Source: Afipia sp.
Lineage (GTDB): Bacteria > Pseudomonadota > Alphaproteobacteria > Rhizobiales > Xanthobacteraceae
Reading direction: 5' to 3'
Length of the DNA stretch: 64,000 nt
Assembly: GCA_024508675.1 (NCBI GenBank)
Contig: JANINQ010000005.1
Coordinates: forward strand, 434,001 to 498,000
A program made the position numbers and the translations under genes. The notes under the pieces are model-generated. The model searched no databases. It worked only from the letters and a program-made list of their open reading frames with translations, and was not told the DNA's origin. Below, in pieces: positions 53,711 to 62,186 of the stretch. The first letter of the stretch is position 1. Every line of letters starts with the position of its first letter.

Positions 53711-54612
53711 TCAGAATAGGAACTGCGCCCAGACCGCAACGAAATCACCGTCCTGCCCGCTCGCCTGCCGGACGCGCTCGCCCGGCGTGTAGTGCACGTA
53801 GGTGCCGGCGATATTGAGGTGAGAGGTGGCAGCCCATGCCAAGGTCGCGCTCACCTGCTGGCCGATATACCGGCCAGAGCCACCAGCAGTGCCTTTGACC
53901 GGTGTGAGCGCCGACGAATAAACCGCATCGGCGGCTTCCTGCTTCCAGAACGGATTCCAGCCCACGTTGAAGCTGACCTTTGGAGTTAGCGAAAGCGTAA
54001 GGTTGGGCTGAATGTCCAGAAGGTTCATCGGCGCGACCAGATTGGCCTCGGAGAAATAAGGCAACTTGGGAAAGAGCGGATTGAAAGTCCCAAGCGTGCC
54101 ATCCTTCAGATTCTTGTCGCCGCTGATGGCGTCAGCCTTAAGGCCCACCCGCGGGGTGAACGGCAGGCCAGCAAAAGTGTAGCCAACATCGGTAGAGACC
54201 GTCCATGCCTGGATGTTCGAAGCGCCGAACGATCCAAACTGAAAGGCGCCTTCCGTATTCCAATCAAAGCCGTCACGCTTTCCGAACAGGCGCGCGCCGA
54301 TGGTCTCGCGCCGTTCCGTCGCAATACCCTGAGCAAAGTTTGCGTTGCGCCGATCAATACCGAAATAATAGACGTCGACTTTCAGCGAAGAGACACGGGG
54401 AACCGGGGCCGTTGCATAAACGCCCCAGAACGTCTGGTTCTCGTCGATCCCATCATCAAAGACCCCGGACTGGGGCGCGACCGGACGGGAAACAAACGCA
54501 TCCACGCGAATATCTTTGGAAATATTCCATGTACCTCGCACGGCATCAAACGAGCGGCGGAAGTTGGGACTTTCGCGGACCGAAACGAGACGCGACGATC
54601 CAAAACTCATCG
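53711..54612 (-). pseudogene. Alginate-export-like porin, N-terminus lost
   Basis: About 300 residues of the C-terminal part of an outer-membrane beta-barrel protein of the alginate-export family (often annotated so in Bradyrhizobium). SFGSSRLVSVRESPNFRRSF, DAFVSRPVAPQSGVFDD, VYYFGIDRRNANFAQG and the C-terminal Phe (VAVWAQFLF) are clear. The usual signal peptide and first ~120 residues are absent; homology begins abruptly at MSFGS near 54610, where another broken gene begins in the opposite direction. Without a signal peptide it cannot reach the outer membrane, so I call it a pseudogene. Confidence 0.75.
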
Positions 54613-55721
54613 AAGGCATGACAAGCCAGGCAAATGACGCCCTGAACCGGGCGATCGAACTTGCAAAGGGTCTGCATGACGCACAGTGGCAACTCCGGGC
54701 CCAGCTCGGACTTATCGTATTTTTCCATCGGCGCGGGGATCTGAAAAGCGCCCTTGCCGCGATAGGAGAAATCGAGAAATCAGCCGTAGCGACTTATGAT
54801 CCTGCGGCTACAGCGATGACAGGCAGCGTCAAAAGCGCATCGCTCTTTCTTCACGGTGAATATGGCTCCGCACTTACACTCGCTCGCAAATCGCACGAGT
54901 ATTTCCGCAACCACAGCGACATTTCGCAGATTGGACGCTGGGGATTAAATCATTCGATTTATGCGCAGTGCGTTATAGGAAGAGCGTACTAGCATCAGGG
55001 GTTATTCGATCATGCCATCAAGGCCGTGAACTCAGTTTACGCGGAGGCCGAGGCAAGCGGTGATCCGGCGTCGATCTGCATGGCTCTCACCTGGTGCGGC
55101 TGCTCCCTATTTATGAGCCTTGAAGAACTCGAGCAGGCAGCTGCCTCGATCGAGAGATTGAAGGAAGTCGCCCAAGACAACGACTTTCAAAGCTACTTTT
55201 ATTTCGCCATCGGCTATCACGGCCGGCTTCTGTTTCTGAAAGGCGATCTGGAATCGGGCGAGCGGCTGTTGCGGCAAGCGCTGTCCAAGCTCAGCGAAGC
55301 CCGCTACGAAAATATGTACGTTCCGTTTCTTGGGCATCTCGCCGAACTTCTGGCGGCAGATGGCAGGGTGGATGAGGGATTTCTTGCATCCACTGAATCC
55401 CTTGATCGCACGAAAAGCTGCGAGGCATTCTGGTGGCTACCCGATGCTCTCAGAATTCACGGAGAGGTCCTGACATCTTTGGAGGGATCAGGGTCACGGT
55501 CCGCCGAGGATTACCTTCGTCAATCGATTGAGCTGTCAAAGCGCCAAGGCGGCCTCGGGTGGCAACTTCGGGCTGCACGAAGCCTCGCGGAACTCCTCCA
55601 TCAGCAGAACCGGACTGACGAGGCCTTTAAATTGCTGAGCTACACCCTGAGCAAGTTCACCGAGGGATTTGAAACCGTTCCCTTCCGGCGGACAAGGGCT
55701 TTGCTTGAAGAAATGCGGTGA
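54613..55721 (+). pseudogene. C-terminal TPR part of an ATPase/winged-helix regulator, amber-interrupted
   Basis: One reading frame, interrupted by TAG at 54990-54992, encodes tetratricopeptide-like repeats: ALNRAIELAKGLHDAQWQLR, GRLLFLKGDLESGERLLRQA, FLGHLAELLAADGRVDEGFL and SIELSKRQGGLGWQLRAARS. This is the C-terminal region of large regulators with a winged helix, an AAA ATPase and TPRs. The first ~500 residues are missing. The stop replaces a codon where relatives have Trp, consistent with TGG to TAG. Both sides of the stop stay in frame. No function is expected. Confidence 0.75.
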
Positions 55722-55798
55722 TCGCGGACAACGCTAATCCGAAAATTCAGAAAGCACTGTTACATACTGTTATCGTCCTCGCCATTGGCGACGATGCT

Positions 55799-56776
55799 TC
55801 AGGCGGAATTCTGAAAGCCAGCCGCGCTGCGAAAGCGTTTGAGGCTACCGCTGTGCATGATCCGACCACCGAGCGGGCGGCCGATAATCCGCTCCGCAAG
55901 CAGAGCCGCGTCTATCAGGGCGTCAAGATCGATGCCTGTGTTGATACCCATCTCATGAGCCATGAACACCACATCCTCGGTGCAGATGTTTCCCGCCGCA
56001 GTCCCGTGGGTGTGACCGGCAAACGGACAGCCTCCGAGCCCCGCAACTGAACTGTCGAACAGGTCGATACCCATCCGCAGCGCGGCATAGAAGTTCGCAG
56101 ATCCAACTCCTCGCGTGTCGTGCAAATGCAGGCCGACGCGCGCAGTGGGAGCCAGTTCACGAACGGCGCCGACACGCCGCTCGACCTCGGTCGGCACAGC
56201 CCATCCCACCGTATCCGCAAGATAGATCGCCGGAATTGGACGGCCACTTTCTCCAAATCGGTCCATTACCCAGCGGACATTCCGGGTTACAGCTTCAATC
56301 GGGATTTCTCCCTGCAGATTGCAGCCGAATGCGGTCATGATGTAGACGGACGAAATTGCGATCCCCGCATTGTCGTACAACCGAATCGAGTCATCCTGCC
56401 GCCGACGCATTTCATCGGCGCTGCAGCCATTGTTCTGCCGCGCAAATGCATCGGAAGCATAGAACAGCAGGGTACCCTTCAGATCGACGTTCTTCACGGC
56501 CGATGCCTGCCTGAAGCCCTTTTCGTTGAGCCACAGGCCGGTGTGCTTCACACCCGGAACCTTCTCAATGGCAGCAAAGAACTCGGCGGAATCCGCCATC
56601 TGCGGCACGTGTTTCGGGCTCACGAACGAGGCAACCTGAATTTGCTTCAGCCCCGTATGTGACAGCGCATTGACCAGCGCAACGCGATCCGCCAACGGAA
56701 ATATCTTCTTCTCAAATTGAAAGCCCTCACGGGGACCTTCCTCGTGGATCTCTATGGCGGACGGCAAGTCGCTCAT
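55799..56776 (-). CDS. Hydroxymethylglutaryl-CoA lyase family protein
   Basis: A 325-residue DRE-TIM-metallolyase-type enzyme. HEEGPREGFQFE holds the barrel Arg; the Asp that usually follows it is Glu here. VASFVSPKHVPQMADS, HLHDTRGVGSANFYAALRMG with the metal histidines, and VAGLGGCPFAGHTHGTAAGN with the reactive Cys are typical. HMG-CoA lyase splits HMG-CoA to acetyl-CoA and acetoacetate in leucine breakdown; related lyases act on other 3-hydroxy-3-methyl acyl-CoAs. The ATG at 56776 overlaps the last codons of the biotin-carrier remnant (GCATGA), which was once its co-operonic neighbour. Confidence 0.85.
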   Translation of the reverse strand: MSDLPSAIEIHEEGPREGFQFEKKIFPLADRVALVNALSHTGLKQIQVASFVSPKHVPQMADSAEFFAAIEKVPGVKHTGLWLNEKGFRQASAVKNVDLKGTLLFYASDAFARQNNGCSADEMRRRQDDSIRLYDNAGIAISSVYIMTAFGCNLQGEIPIEAVTRNVRWVMDRFGESGRPIPAIYLADTVGWAVPTEVERRVGAVRELAPTARVGLHLHDTRGVGSANFYAALRMGIDLFDSSVAGLGGCPFAGHTHGTAAGNICTEDVVFMAHEMGINTGIDLDALIDAALLAERIIGRPLGGRIMHSGSLKRFRSAAGFQNSA

Positions 56777-57011
56777 GCAGCATTCTCCACATCGGGCGAA
56801 ACAATGAACATGACCTGATCGCGCTTCACGGTCGCACCGGCAACGCAATCAATGTGCGGCATATCCTGCTGTTGGTGACGCTATCGTCAACTCCATTTTC
56901 ATTGTTTCCATGACTGCCATAACGTTGTGGCAGCAACCGGTGCCCCCCCTTTTACATCGGTCGAGACAGCCTCGGCGCCAACGCGTCCGGAAAGACCTTC
57001 GCTGGCTAGTC
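56774..57011 (-). pseudogene. Biotin carboxyl carrier domain remnant, frameshifted
   Basis: Three pieces of a biotinyl domain are readable. SGRVGAEAVSTDVKGG then APVAATTL is in one frame; MAVMETMKMELTIASPTAG, with the MKM biotin site, is in the next; and IDCVAGATVKRDQVMFIVSP returns to the first frame. A base was probably lost before MAVM and one gained after TAG, and the first frame hits TGA in between. It ends in the overlap with the lyase gene. Upstream only stop-rich sequence remains. It is the tail of an acyl-CoA carboxylase alpha subunit, probably of the leucine/isovalerate type. Confidence 0.75.
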
Positions 57012-57124
57012 TGTTCCGCGATCAGCCCATATTCCCGGCATAAGTAGGCAGCGGTCCCTCGCATACCGCTCCTACCCCCTTCACAATGCTCGACCTTTTT
57101 TCTCAACCAAGCATTTGCCAGCAC

Positions 57125-57138
57125 AACATTAATATGTT
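57125..57138. promoter_or_regulatory. Short palindrome upstream of the hydroxylase cluster
   Basis: AACAT-TAAT-ATGTT, 40 bp before the hydroxylase start, with two nearby ATATGT copies. A possible regulator site, too short to assign to a family. The whole 57012-57177 stretch otherwise holds no gene. Confidence 0.35.
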
Positions 57139-57177
57139 ACTGATATGTCAGATGATGATTGAGAGGAGCCGACGCAA

Positions 57178-57969
57178 ATGGAACTCGTTCAGAGTGTCAT
57201 GACAGACAGGCAGCGGAAGTATCGGGCAACCTACCGGGAACGCGTTGCGGGCTGGTACAACGGCTGGCTGCATGTGCTGCTGATCTACACGATCGGCTTC
57301 ACCGCGCTCTATGTGTACGTCGCGAATATGCGCGATGTCCGCCCCTGGGAGCTCGTCACCATTCCTGTTGTTTTTTTGATCGCCAATTTCTTCGAATGGG
57401 CCGTGCATCGCTACGTCATGCATCGGCCGTCGAACATTCCCGTGCTGCGAGCGGTCTATAGCCGCCACACGCTCATGCATCACCAGTTCTTCACCGAGGA
57501 AGAAATGCGCTTCGCCGATCACCACGACTGGCGCGTGACCTTCTTCCCCCCCTACGCCCTCGTTGTGTTCACGTTCATGTCGATCCCGGCAGCGATTATC
57601 GCGGGTTACGTGATTTCTCCGAATGTCGGCTGGTTGCTGATCACCACAACCACCTCGATGTACCTGATCTACGAATTCATGCACTTCTGCTGCCACGTCG
57701 AAGAGAACGCGTTCGTGCGCAACATGCCCTTCGTCAACACCATCCGCCGGCACCATACCGCGCATCATAACCAGTCGATCATGATGGAGCGGAACATGAA
57801 CCTGACCTTCCCGGTGATGGATTACGTGTTCGGAACTTCCGATCTCGATCGCGGTCTGCTCGGCCATGTCTTTAATGGCTATGACACGCGCTTCGTGAAA
57901 AAGAACATGCGTAAAACGGCCAAGACACCGCGCGTGCCGACAGCAACGCTTCAGCAGACCAAAGCTTGA
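57178..57969 (+). CDS. Membrane fatty-acid hydroxylase / sterol desaturase family protein
   Basis: A 263-residue integral membrane di-iron enzyme. Histidine boxes characteristic of the superfamily are present: HRYVMH (about 80-85), HTLMHHQFF, HHDWR, HFCCH and RRHHTAHHNQ. About four membrane segments are visible, the first near LHVLLIYTIGFTALYVYV. Such enzymes use O2 and a reductant to hydroxylate or desaturate lipids. The following genes include a zinc alcohol dehydrogenase, so hydroxylation followed by oxidation is a plausible pathway. The substrate is unknown. A CG-rich ribosome site is weak but GAGGAG lies about 13 nt upstream of the ATG. Confidence 0.85.
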   Translation: MELVQSVMTDRQRKYRATYRERVAGWYNGWLHVLLIYTIGFTALYVYVANMRDVRPWELVTIPVVFLIANFFEWAVHRYVMHRPSNIPVLRAVYSRHTLMHHQFFTEEEMRFADHHDWRVTFFPPYALVVFTFMSIPAAIIAGYVISPNVGWLLITTTTSMYLIYEFMHFCCHVEENAFVRNMPFVNTIRRHHTAHHNQSIMMERNMNLTFPVMDYVFGTSDLDRGLLGHVFNGYDTRFVKKNMRKTAKTPRVPTATLQQTKA

Positions 57970-57987
57970 GCCAAACCGAGATCAGCG

Positions 57988-58386
57988 ATGAGCCAGCTTG
58001 AGCCAAACATTCTGCAACTCGTCTGGTTCATCGCTCTCTGGGGCGTGTGCTGCCTCGGCTTTCTTCAGCTCGCCGGCATGTATCCGCTGGAATCACGCGC
58101 CTCCGGTATTTCCGCTCTGCTTGTGATCGCAAGCACCGTGCTTTGGGCGATCTTGCTTGCCTGCACATTCCTGTATGCGATTACCGAATTGCGCTGGACC
58201 AGCATTGTGATCGTTGCCGGCCTGCTGTTTCTGTTCATTCCGGAGCCATTCCAGGCCATCCCTGAGAAATGGCGTAACAGCTCCACCGGCGTCTTTGTGA
58301 CAGGTCTCGTATTTGCAGTGACGCTGATCCTTTTCAGTGTCTTTGCATCGAACCCTGTAACGGCCCTTCTGAAACCTATCGCCTGA
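57988..58386 (+). CDS. Four-helix membrane protein, function unknown
   Basis: A 132-residue integral membrane protein with about four helices (LVWFIALWGVCCLGFLQLAG, LLVIASTVLWAILLACTFLY, SIVIVAGLLFLFIPEPF, GVFVTGLVFAVTLILFSVFA). No conserved catalytic motif is visible and I recognise no family. It starts 18 bp after the hydroxylase gene and is followed after 23 bp by another small membrane protein, so it is probably part of the same transcript and may form a complex with the hydroxylase. Confidence 0.7.
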   Translation: MSQLEPNILQLVWFIALWGVCCLGFLQLAGMYPLESRASGISALLVIASTVLWAILLACTFLYAITELRWTSIVIVAGLLFLFIPEPFQAIPEKWRNSSTGVFVTGLVFAVTLILFSVFASNPVTALLKPIA

Positions 58387-58409
58387 CTTTTGCTCCTTGG
58401 GAGACGAGA

Positions 58410-58607
58410 ATGCCACATCGCATCAAATTTCTACTGTCAGTGGGATGTCTTCTGACCGCTGCCGCAGCTTACTTTTACATGGCGCAAGCAGGAAAGGCCG
58501 GCCCAAGCTACGCCGTAGCCTTTCTTGGCGTATTCGCCACCATTGCGATGTGGGTTTTCCCCGAGGTCATGAAGAAGGGTGACGGTGACCGGCGCGCCAA
58601 GCCGTAA
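58410..58607 (+). CDS. Small membrane protein, function unknown
   Basis: A 65-residue protein with two hydrophobic segments (FLLSVGCLLTAAAAYFYMA and YAVAFLGVFATIAMWVF) separated by a short polar turn, and a charged C-terminus KKGDGDRRAKP. Ribosome site GGGAGACGAGA precedes the ATG by a few bases. Not recognised. Its position between the other membrane gene and the DUF6166-like gene, all within 25 bp of each other, argues that it is real and co-expressed. Confidence 0.65.
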   Translation: MPHRIKFLLSVGCLLTAAAAYFYMAQAGKAGPSYAVAFLGVFATIAMWVFPEVMKKGDGDRRAKP

Positions 58608-58624
58608 GCCAGAGGACAATTGAT

Positions 58625-58921
58625 ATGACACATTATGTCGGCGACAGAACAATTGATGGCATTGCCGTATCGGCCGATGGCAAACCGCTGCCACCTTACT
58701 ACGATCAGTATGCTCTAACCGATCGGGGCTTTGAATGGAGCTATGAAGGGCCTGAACCCGCGCAGCTCGCTTTTGCTCTGCTCTACGATCACCTGCGCGA
58801 CAGCGCCAAAGCGAAGGCCCTTCACGAGCAATTCATGAAGAGTATCGTCGCTAACTTCGACAACGTCTGGGAGTTGACGTCCAACGACATCGAAGAATCG
58901 ATCAAGGCATTAAACGCCTGA
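58625..58921 (+). CDS. DUF6166-like protein
   Basis: A 98-residue cytoplasmic protein matching what I recall of the DUF6166 pattern: YVGDRTIDGIAV, FEWSYEGPEPAQLAFALLYD and VWELTSNDIEESI. No enzymatic motif is evident. It lies 17 bp after the small membrane gene and 22 bp before the alcohol dehydrogenase. Function unknown. Confidence 0.7.
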   Translation: MTHYVGDRTIDGIAVSADGKPLPPYYDQYALTDRGFEWSYEGPEPAQLAFALLYDHLRDSAKAKALHEQFMKSIVANFDNVWELTSNDIEESIKALNA

Positions 58922-58943
58922 ACTGACCAACCGGGACGGATAC

Positions 58944-60053
58944 ATGACCTCCGATTTTCGCGCCGCTGTGCTGCATGAGATCGGCGCGCCACTCGCGATC
59001 GAGAAAATCAAGGGCGCGCCCCTCGGATCGAACGACGTCAGGGTGCGGATTCGCGCAACCAGCCTGTGCCATACCGATCTTGAAGTGATCGATGGCTCCC
59101 TCCGCTATCCCCTGCCCATGGTACTGGGCCATGAAGCGTCGGGCGAGATCGCGGAGATCGGCCGCGATGTTACCGATATGCGCGTCGGTGATCATGTCGT
59201 GCTGTCATGGAATCCGCATTGCGGTCATTGCTTTCAATGCGACCGCAATCAGCCGATCCTGTGTGACACCTATATTGAAGCGGGTCCGCGCGGCATGCAT
59301 TTCGATGGCACATCGAAAGCCAACCTTCCGTCCGGATCGCCGCTCGCCCACTTGATGTTTCTGGGAACATTCGCGGAATACTGTGTGGTTCCCGCTCAAC
59401 AGGCAATCGTGGTTCCGAAGGAAATTCCCTTCGACAGATCCTGCCTGATCGGATGTGGCGTCATGACAGGTGTCGGCGGCGCATTAAACGTCGCCAATAT
59501 TCGGCAAGGCGACACGGTGATGGTGTTCGGCTGCGGCGCGGTGGGCCTCGCCGCAGTTCAGGGCGCAAAGCTCGCCGGCGCTGGCACTATCATGGCGGTT
59601 GACCTCGACGATGCGAAGCTGGGGATCGCCGCGCGCCTTGGTGCCGACAAATGTGTCAATGCGACGCGCGACGACCCGGTAGACATCGCCCGCGCCTCAA
59701 CCGGCGGTCGCGGCGCCGATGTCGTGCTCGAGTCCGCCGGGCATCCCGTAGCCTTCCGTCAAACCACGGAAGCCGTTCGCCTCGGTGGCCAGGTCATCTG
59801 GCTTGGCAAGATCGACGTTGCGAAGGATGTGAATTTCCGCTGGGGCTCGCTGATGGGCGAGAAGCATCTGCGGCGTTCAAGCTATGGCGGCGCCCGACCG
59901 AGGCGAGACTTCCCGCTTCTCGCCAAAGCCTATCTTGATGGACGGCTCAAGCTCGATGATCTTATCACGCATCGCATGAAGCTCGAATCCATCAATGAAG
60001 GGTTCAATCTGCTTCGCGCAGGAAAAACCATCCGCACCGTGATCGAGTTCTAG
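58944..60053 (+). CDS. Zinc-dependent alcohol dehydrogenase
   Basis: A 369-residue medium-chain dehydrogenase of the class III/aryl-alcohol type. Catalytic zinc residues lie in CHTDLEVIDG and GHEASGEI; the structural zinc is in CGHCFQCDRNQPILC; the NAD fold is FGCGAVGLAAVQGAKLAG followed by the acidic Asp in VDLDDAKLGIA, indicating NAD. It oxidises a primary alcohol, most likely the product of the upstream hydroxylase, to the aldehyde. The ATG at 58944 is 22 bp after the preceding gene. It converges with the GntR gene, 7 bp away. Confidence 0.92.
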   Translation: MTSDFRAAVLHEIGAPLAIEKIKGAPLGSNDVRVRIRATSLCHTDLEVIDGSLRYPLPMVLGHEASGEIAEIGRDVTDMRVGDHVVLSWNPHCGHCFQCDRNQPILCDTYIEAGPRGMHFDGTSKANLPSGSPLAHLMFLGTFAEYCVVPAQQAIVVPKEIPFDRSCLIGCGVMTGVGGALNVANIRQGDTVMVFGCGAVGLAAVQGAKLAGAGTIMAVDLDDAKLGIAARLGADKCVNATRDDPVDIARASTGGRGADVVLESAGHPVAFRQTTEAVRLGGQVIWLGKIDVAKDVNFRWGSLMGEKHLRRSSYGGARPRRDFPLLAKAYLDGRLKLDDLITHRMKLESINEGFNLLRAGKTIRTVIEF

Positions 60054-60060
60054 AATCGTG

Positions 60061-60792
60061 TCATAGCGTAGAGCGCGCGAAACTTTCGATATAGCCGACC
60101 AGCCGATCCGAAGCTGCGGCGGCCCGATCCGGATCTCGCCTGGCTATGGCTTCCGCGACCTCCGCATGTAATCGCGCCGCAAGGGGAAGATCGGCCGCCT
60201 CGCGATAGTGCTGATACCAAAAGCGGCGCGACAGGCCGTGCATCAGGCCCATGGAGCGGCTCGCGAATTCATTGCGCGCCGAAGTGGAAATCAGTGCATT
60301 GAATTCCTGATCCAGCCGCATGAACGCCATGGCATCAGCTTCGAGCGACGCGCGCTTCATGCTGTCAGCAATAATGGAAAATTTCGTTCGCTCCTCATCG
60401 CTGGCCCTTTCTGCCGCGGCACGGGCCATCAGGCGCTCCAGCTCCCGCCGCACCTCAAGAAGACGCAACTGGCTGTGCAGGTTAATCTCGGAAACAAGAA
60501 TGCCGCGCCGGGGCATAATGTTCACAAGGCCATCGCGCGACAGCCGCTGAAGCGCTTCCCGGATAGGCGTCCGACCGATCTTGAGTAATTTTGCCAACAC
60601 AGCTTCCGAAAGAACGGTGCCGGGTTCGAGCCGTAATGTGACGATCATTTCTTCGAGCTCGGCATAAGCCCGATCAGTCATCGTCTGCTCGGAAAGCCGC
60701 TCGGATGCGTTGACTGTATTCCGATTCCCGGAAGCGGCCGCGCTGTTGCGACGCCTACTACCAGCGCGCTTGGTTGCCTTCGCTGTTGCCAA
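60061..60792 (-). CDS. FCD-type GntR family regulator
   Basis: A 243-residue regulator. A basic, low-complexity N-terminus (MATAKATKRAGSRRRNSAA) precedes the winged helix MTDRAYAELEEMIVTLRLEP, VLAKLLKIGRTPIREALQRL and the FCD domain with RLDQEFNALISTSARNEF and ARLHAEVAEAI. It converges with the alcohol dehydrogenase gene and stands before the acyl-CoA dehydrogenase group, so its targets could be on either side; both are catabolic. Confidence 0.9.
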   Translation of the reverse strand: MATAKATKRAGSRRRNSAAASGNRNTVNASERLSEQTMTDRAYAELEEMIVTLRLEPGTVLSEAVLAKLLKIGRTPIREALQRLSRDGLVNIMPRRGILVSEINLHSQLRLLEVRRELERLMARAAAERASDEERTKFSIIADSMKRASLEADAMAFMRLDQEFNALISTSARNEFASRSMGLMHGLSRRFWYQHYREAADLPLAARLHAEVAEAIARRDPDRAAAASDRLVGYIESFARSTL

Positions 60793-60971
60793 CGGTCGAG
60801 TGCTCCGTTCCTGATCGGCAGCCAGGGCAGATTGTCATCTAAAGCCGGATGCGAACAACCGCATTATGCGTCCAAAGCGCTCAGACTCAACGCTTTTCCG
60901 GATGCGCACACAAGAATCGTTGAACCTGCTGCGCTGTGGCGCAGAAGGAGAACGAAGCTGAATTTAACTAA

Positions 60972-60987
60972 GCCGGCATCAACCGGC
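60972..60987 (-). terminator. Weak hairpin after the acyl-CoA dehydrogenase gene
   Basis: GCCGG and CCGGC pair over 5 bp, 22 bp beyond the stop, followed on the minus strand by TTAGTTAAATT. Marginal. Confidence 0.3.
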
Positions 60988-61008
60988 ACCCTACTTCCAG
61001 CCGGAAGA

Positions 61009-62151
61009 TCAGGCAGACAGCTCGCGGGCGATCACAAGACGCTGAATCTCGCTGGTGCCTTCCAGAATCCTGAGCACGCGCGCCTCGCCCGGCAGACTTG
61101 AAACCTCATACTCTTCAAATGCGCCGTATCCGCCATGAACCTGCAACGCAATGTCTGCAGCCTGTCCCGCCATTTCTGTGGCAAACAGCTTGGTCATCGA
61201 GGTTTCAAGGCGGAAGGGCCGCTCGGCATCCGCAAGGCAAGATGCATTGCGGATCATCAGTTCTGCGGCGTGAATACCGGTGAGTGCGTCAGCCAGCGGA
61301 AATGTAAGTCCCTGGTGATTGAAAATTCCGACACCGCCAACCTTGCGGCCGTTACCATAGGATTTCGCAAGATCCACCGCCTTGCGGGCGAGCCCGAGCG
61401 CCGTGGCAGCAACAAGGATGCGGCCGATGCTCAGCGTGGTGAGGATCTGCTTCAATCCGTCTCCGCGATTACCGATCATGTTGGTCTTTGGAATACGGCA
61501 CCCATCGAGGAAGAGCTCGACGGAATCGGCGATACGCCAGCCGATCTTCCGGCCCGGCTTGCCCACCGTGAAACCCGGAGTGCCGACAGGCACGATAAAA
61601 GTCGACAGACCGCGTGGGCCAAGTTCCGGATCAGTCACAGCCACGAATGTCGTCACACCGTGCAGCGGCGTACCCGCATTGGTCGAAAATACTTTCGAGC
61701 CGGACAGCACAAACGAGTCGCCGTCCTCAACAGCACGCATTTTGACGCTCGCGACATCGGAGCCGCCGCTCGGCTCGGTGACGCCGAACGATGCGATCAT
61801 ATCGCCCCGGCACAGAGGCTCTAGCCACTTTCGCTTGATCTCGTCCGAACCATATCGGGCGATCGTTGTCATGGGCGCGCTGTTGCAAAGGTAGATGGCC
61901 GCGAATCCCGGCTCGATGCGCGCAAGCTGCTCCGCGACGATGGCGGCGCCGCGAGTCCCGAGGCCGCCGCCCCCGTAATTTGGATCGTACGCAGTGCCCA
62001 TAAAGCCAAGCGCGAGAAACTCTTTCATCAGCTCGGTTGGGAACTTGTGCTCGTCGGCAAACGACTTGATCTTCGGGCGCAACGAACCTTCCGCGAACTG
62101 CTGTAATCCGTTTCGCAGCATGGTTTCGTCTTCGTTCAGATCGAGTAGCAT
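61009..62151 (-). CDS. Acyl-CoA dehydrogenase
   Basis: A 380-residue FAD flavoenzyme that introduces an alpha-beta double bond into an acyl-CoA. MLLDLNEDETMLRNGLQQFA at the start, then FGVTEPSGGSDVASVKMRAV (FAD/substrate region), and the C-terminal VHGGYGAFEEYEVSSLPGEA with the catalytic Glu, and ILEGTSEIQRLVIARELS. ATG 62151 is used because the longer frame has no family homology before MLLDLN. It lies 35 bp downstream of the enoyl-CoA hydratase gene, giving two consecutive beta-oxidation steps in one operon. Chain-length or branch preference is unknown. Confidence 0.94.
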   Translation of the reverse strand: MLLDLNEDETMLRNGLQQFAEGSLRPKIKSFADEHKFPTELMKEFLALGFMGTAYDPNYGGGGLGTRGAAIVAEQLARIEPGFAAIYLCNSAPMTTIARYGSDEIKRKWLEPLCRGDMIASFGVTEPSGGSDVASVKMRAVEDGDSFVLSGSKVFSTNAGTPLHGVTTFVAVTDPELGPRGLSTFIVPVGTPGFTVGKPGRKIGWRIADSVELFLDGCRIPKTNMIGNRGDGLKQILTTLSIGRILVAATALGLARKAVDLAKSYGNGRKVGGVGIFNHQGLTFPLADALTGIHAAELMIRNASCLADAERPFRLETSMTKLFATEMAGQAADIALQVHGGYGAFEEYEVSSLPGEARVLRILEGTSEIQRLVIARELSA

Positions 62152-62186
62152 CGTGCCTGTCCTGCTAGTTGTACGATTTCGTTGTC

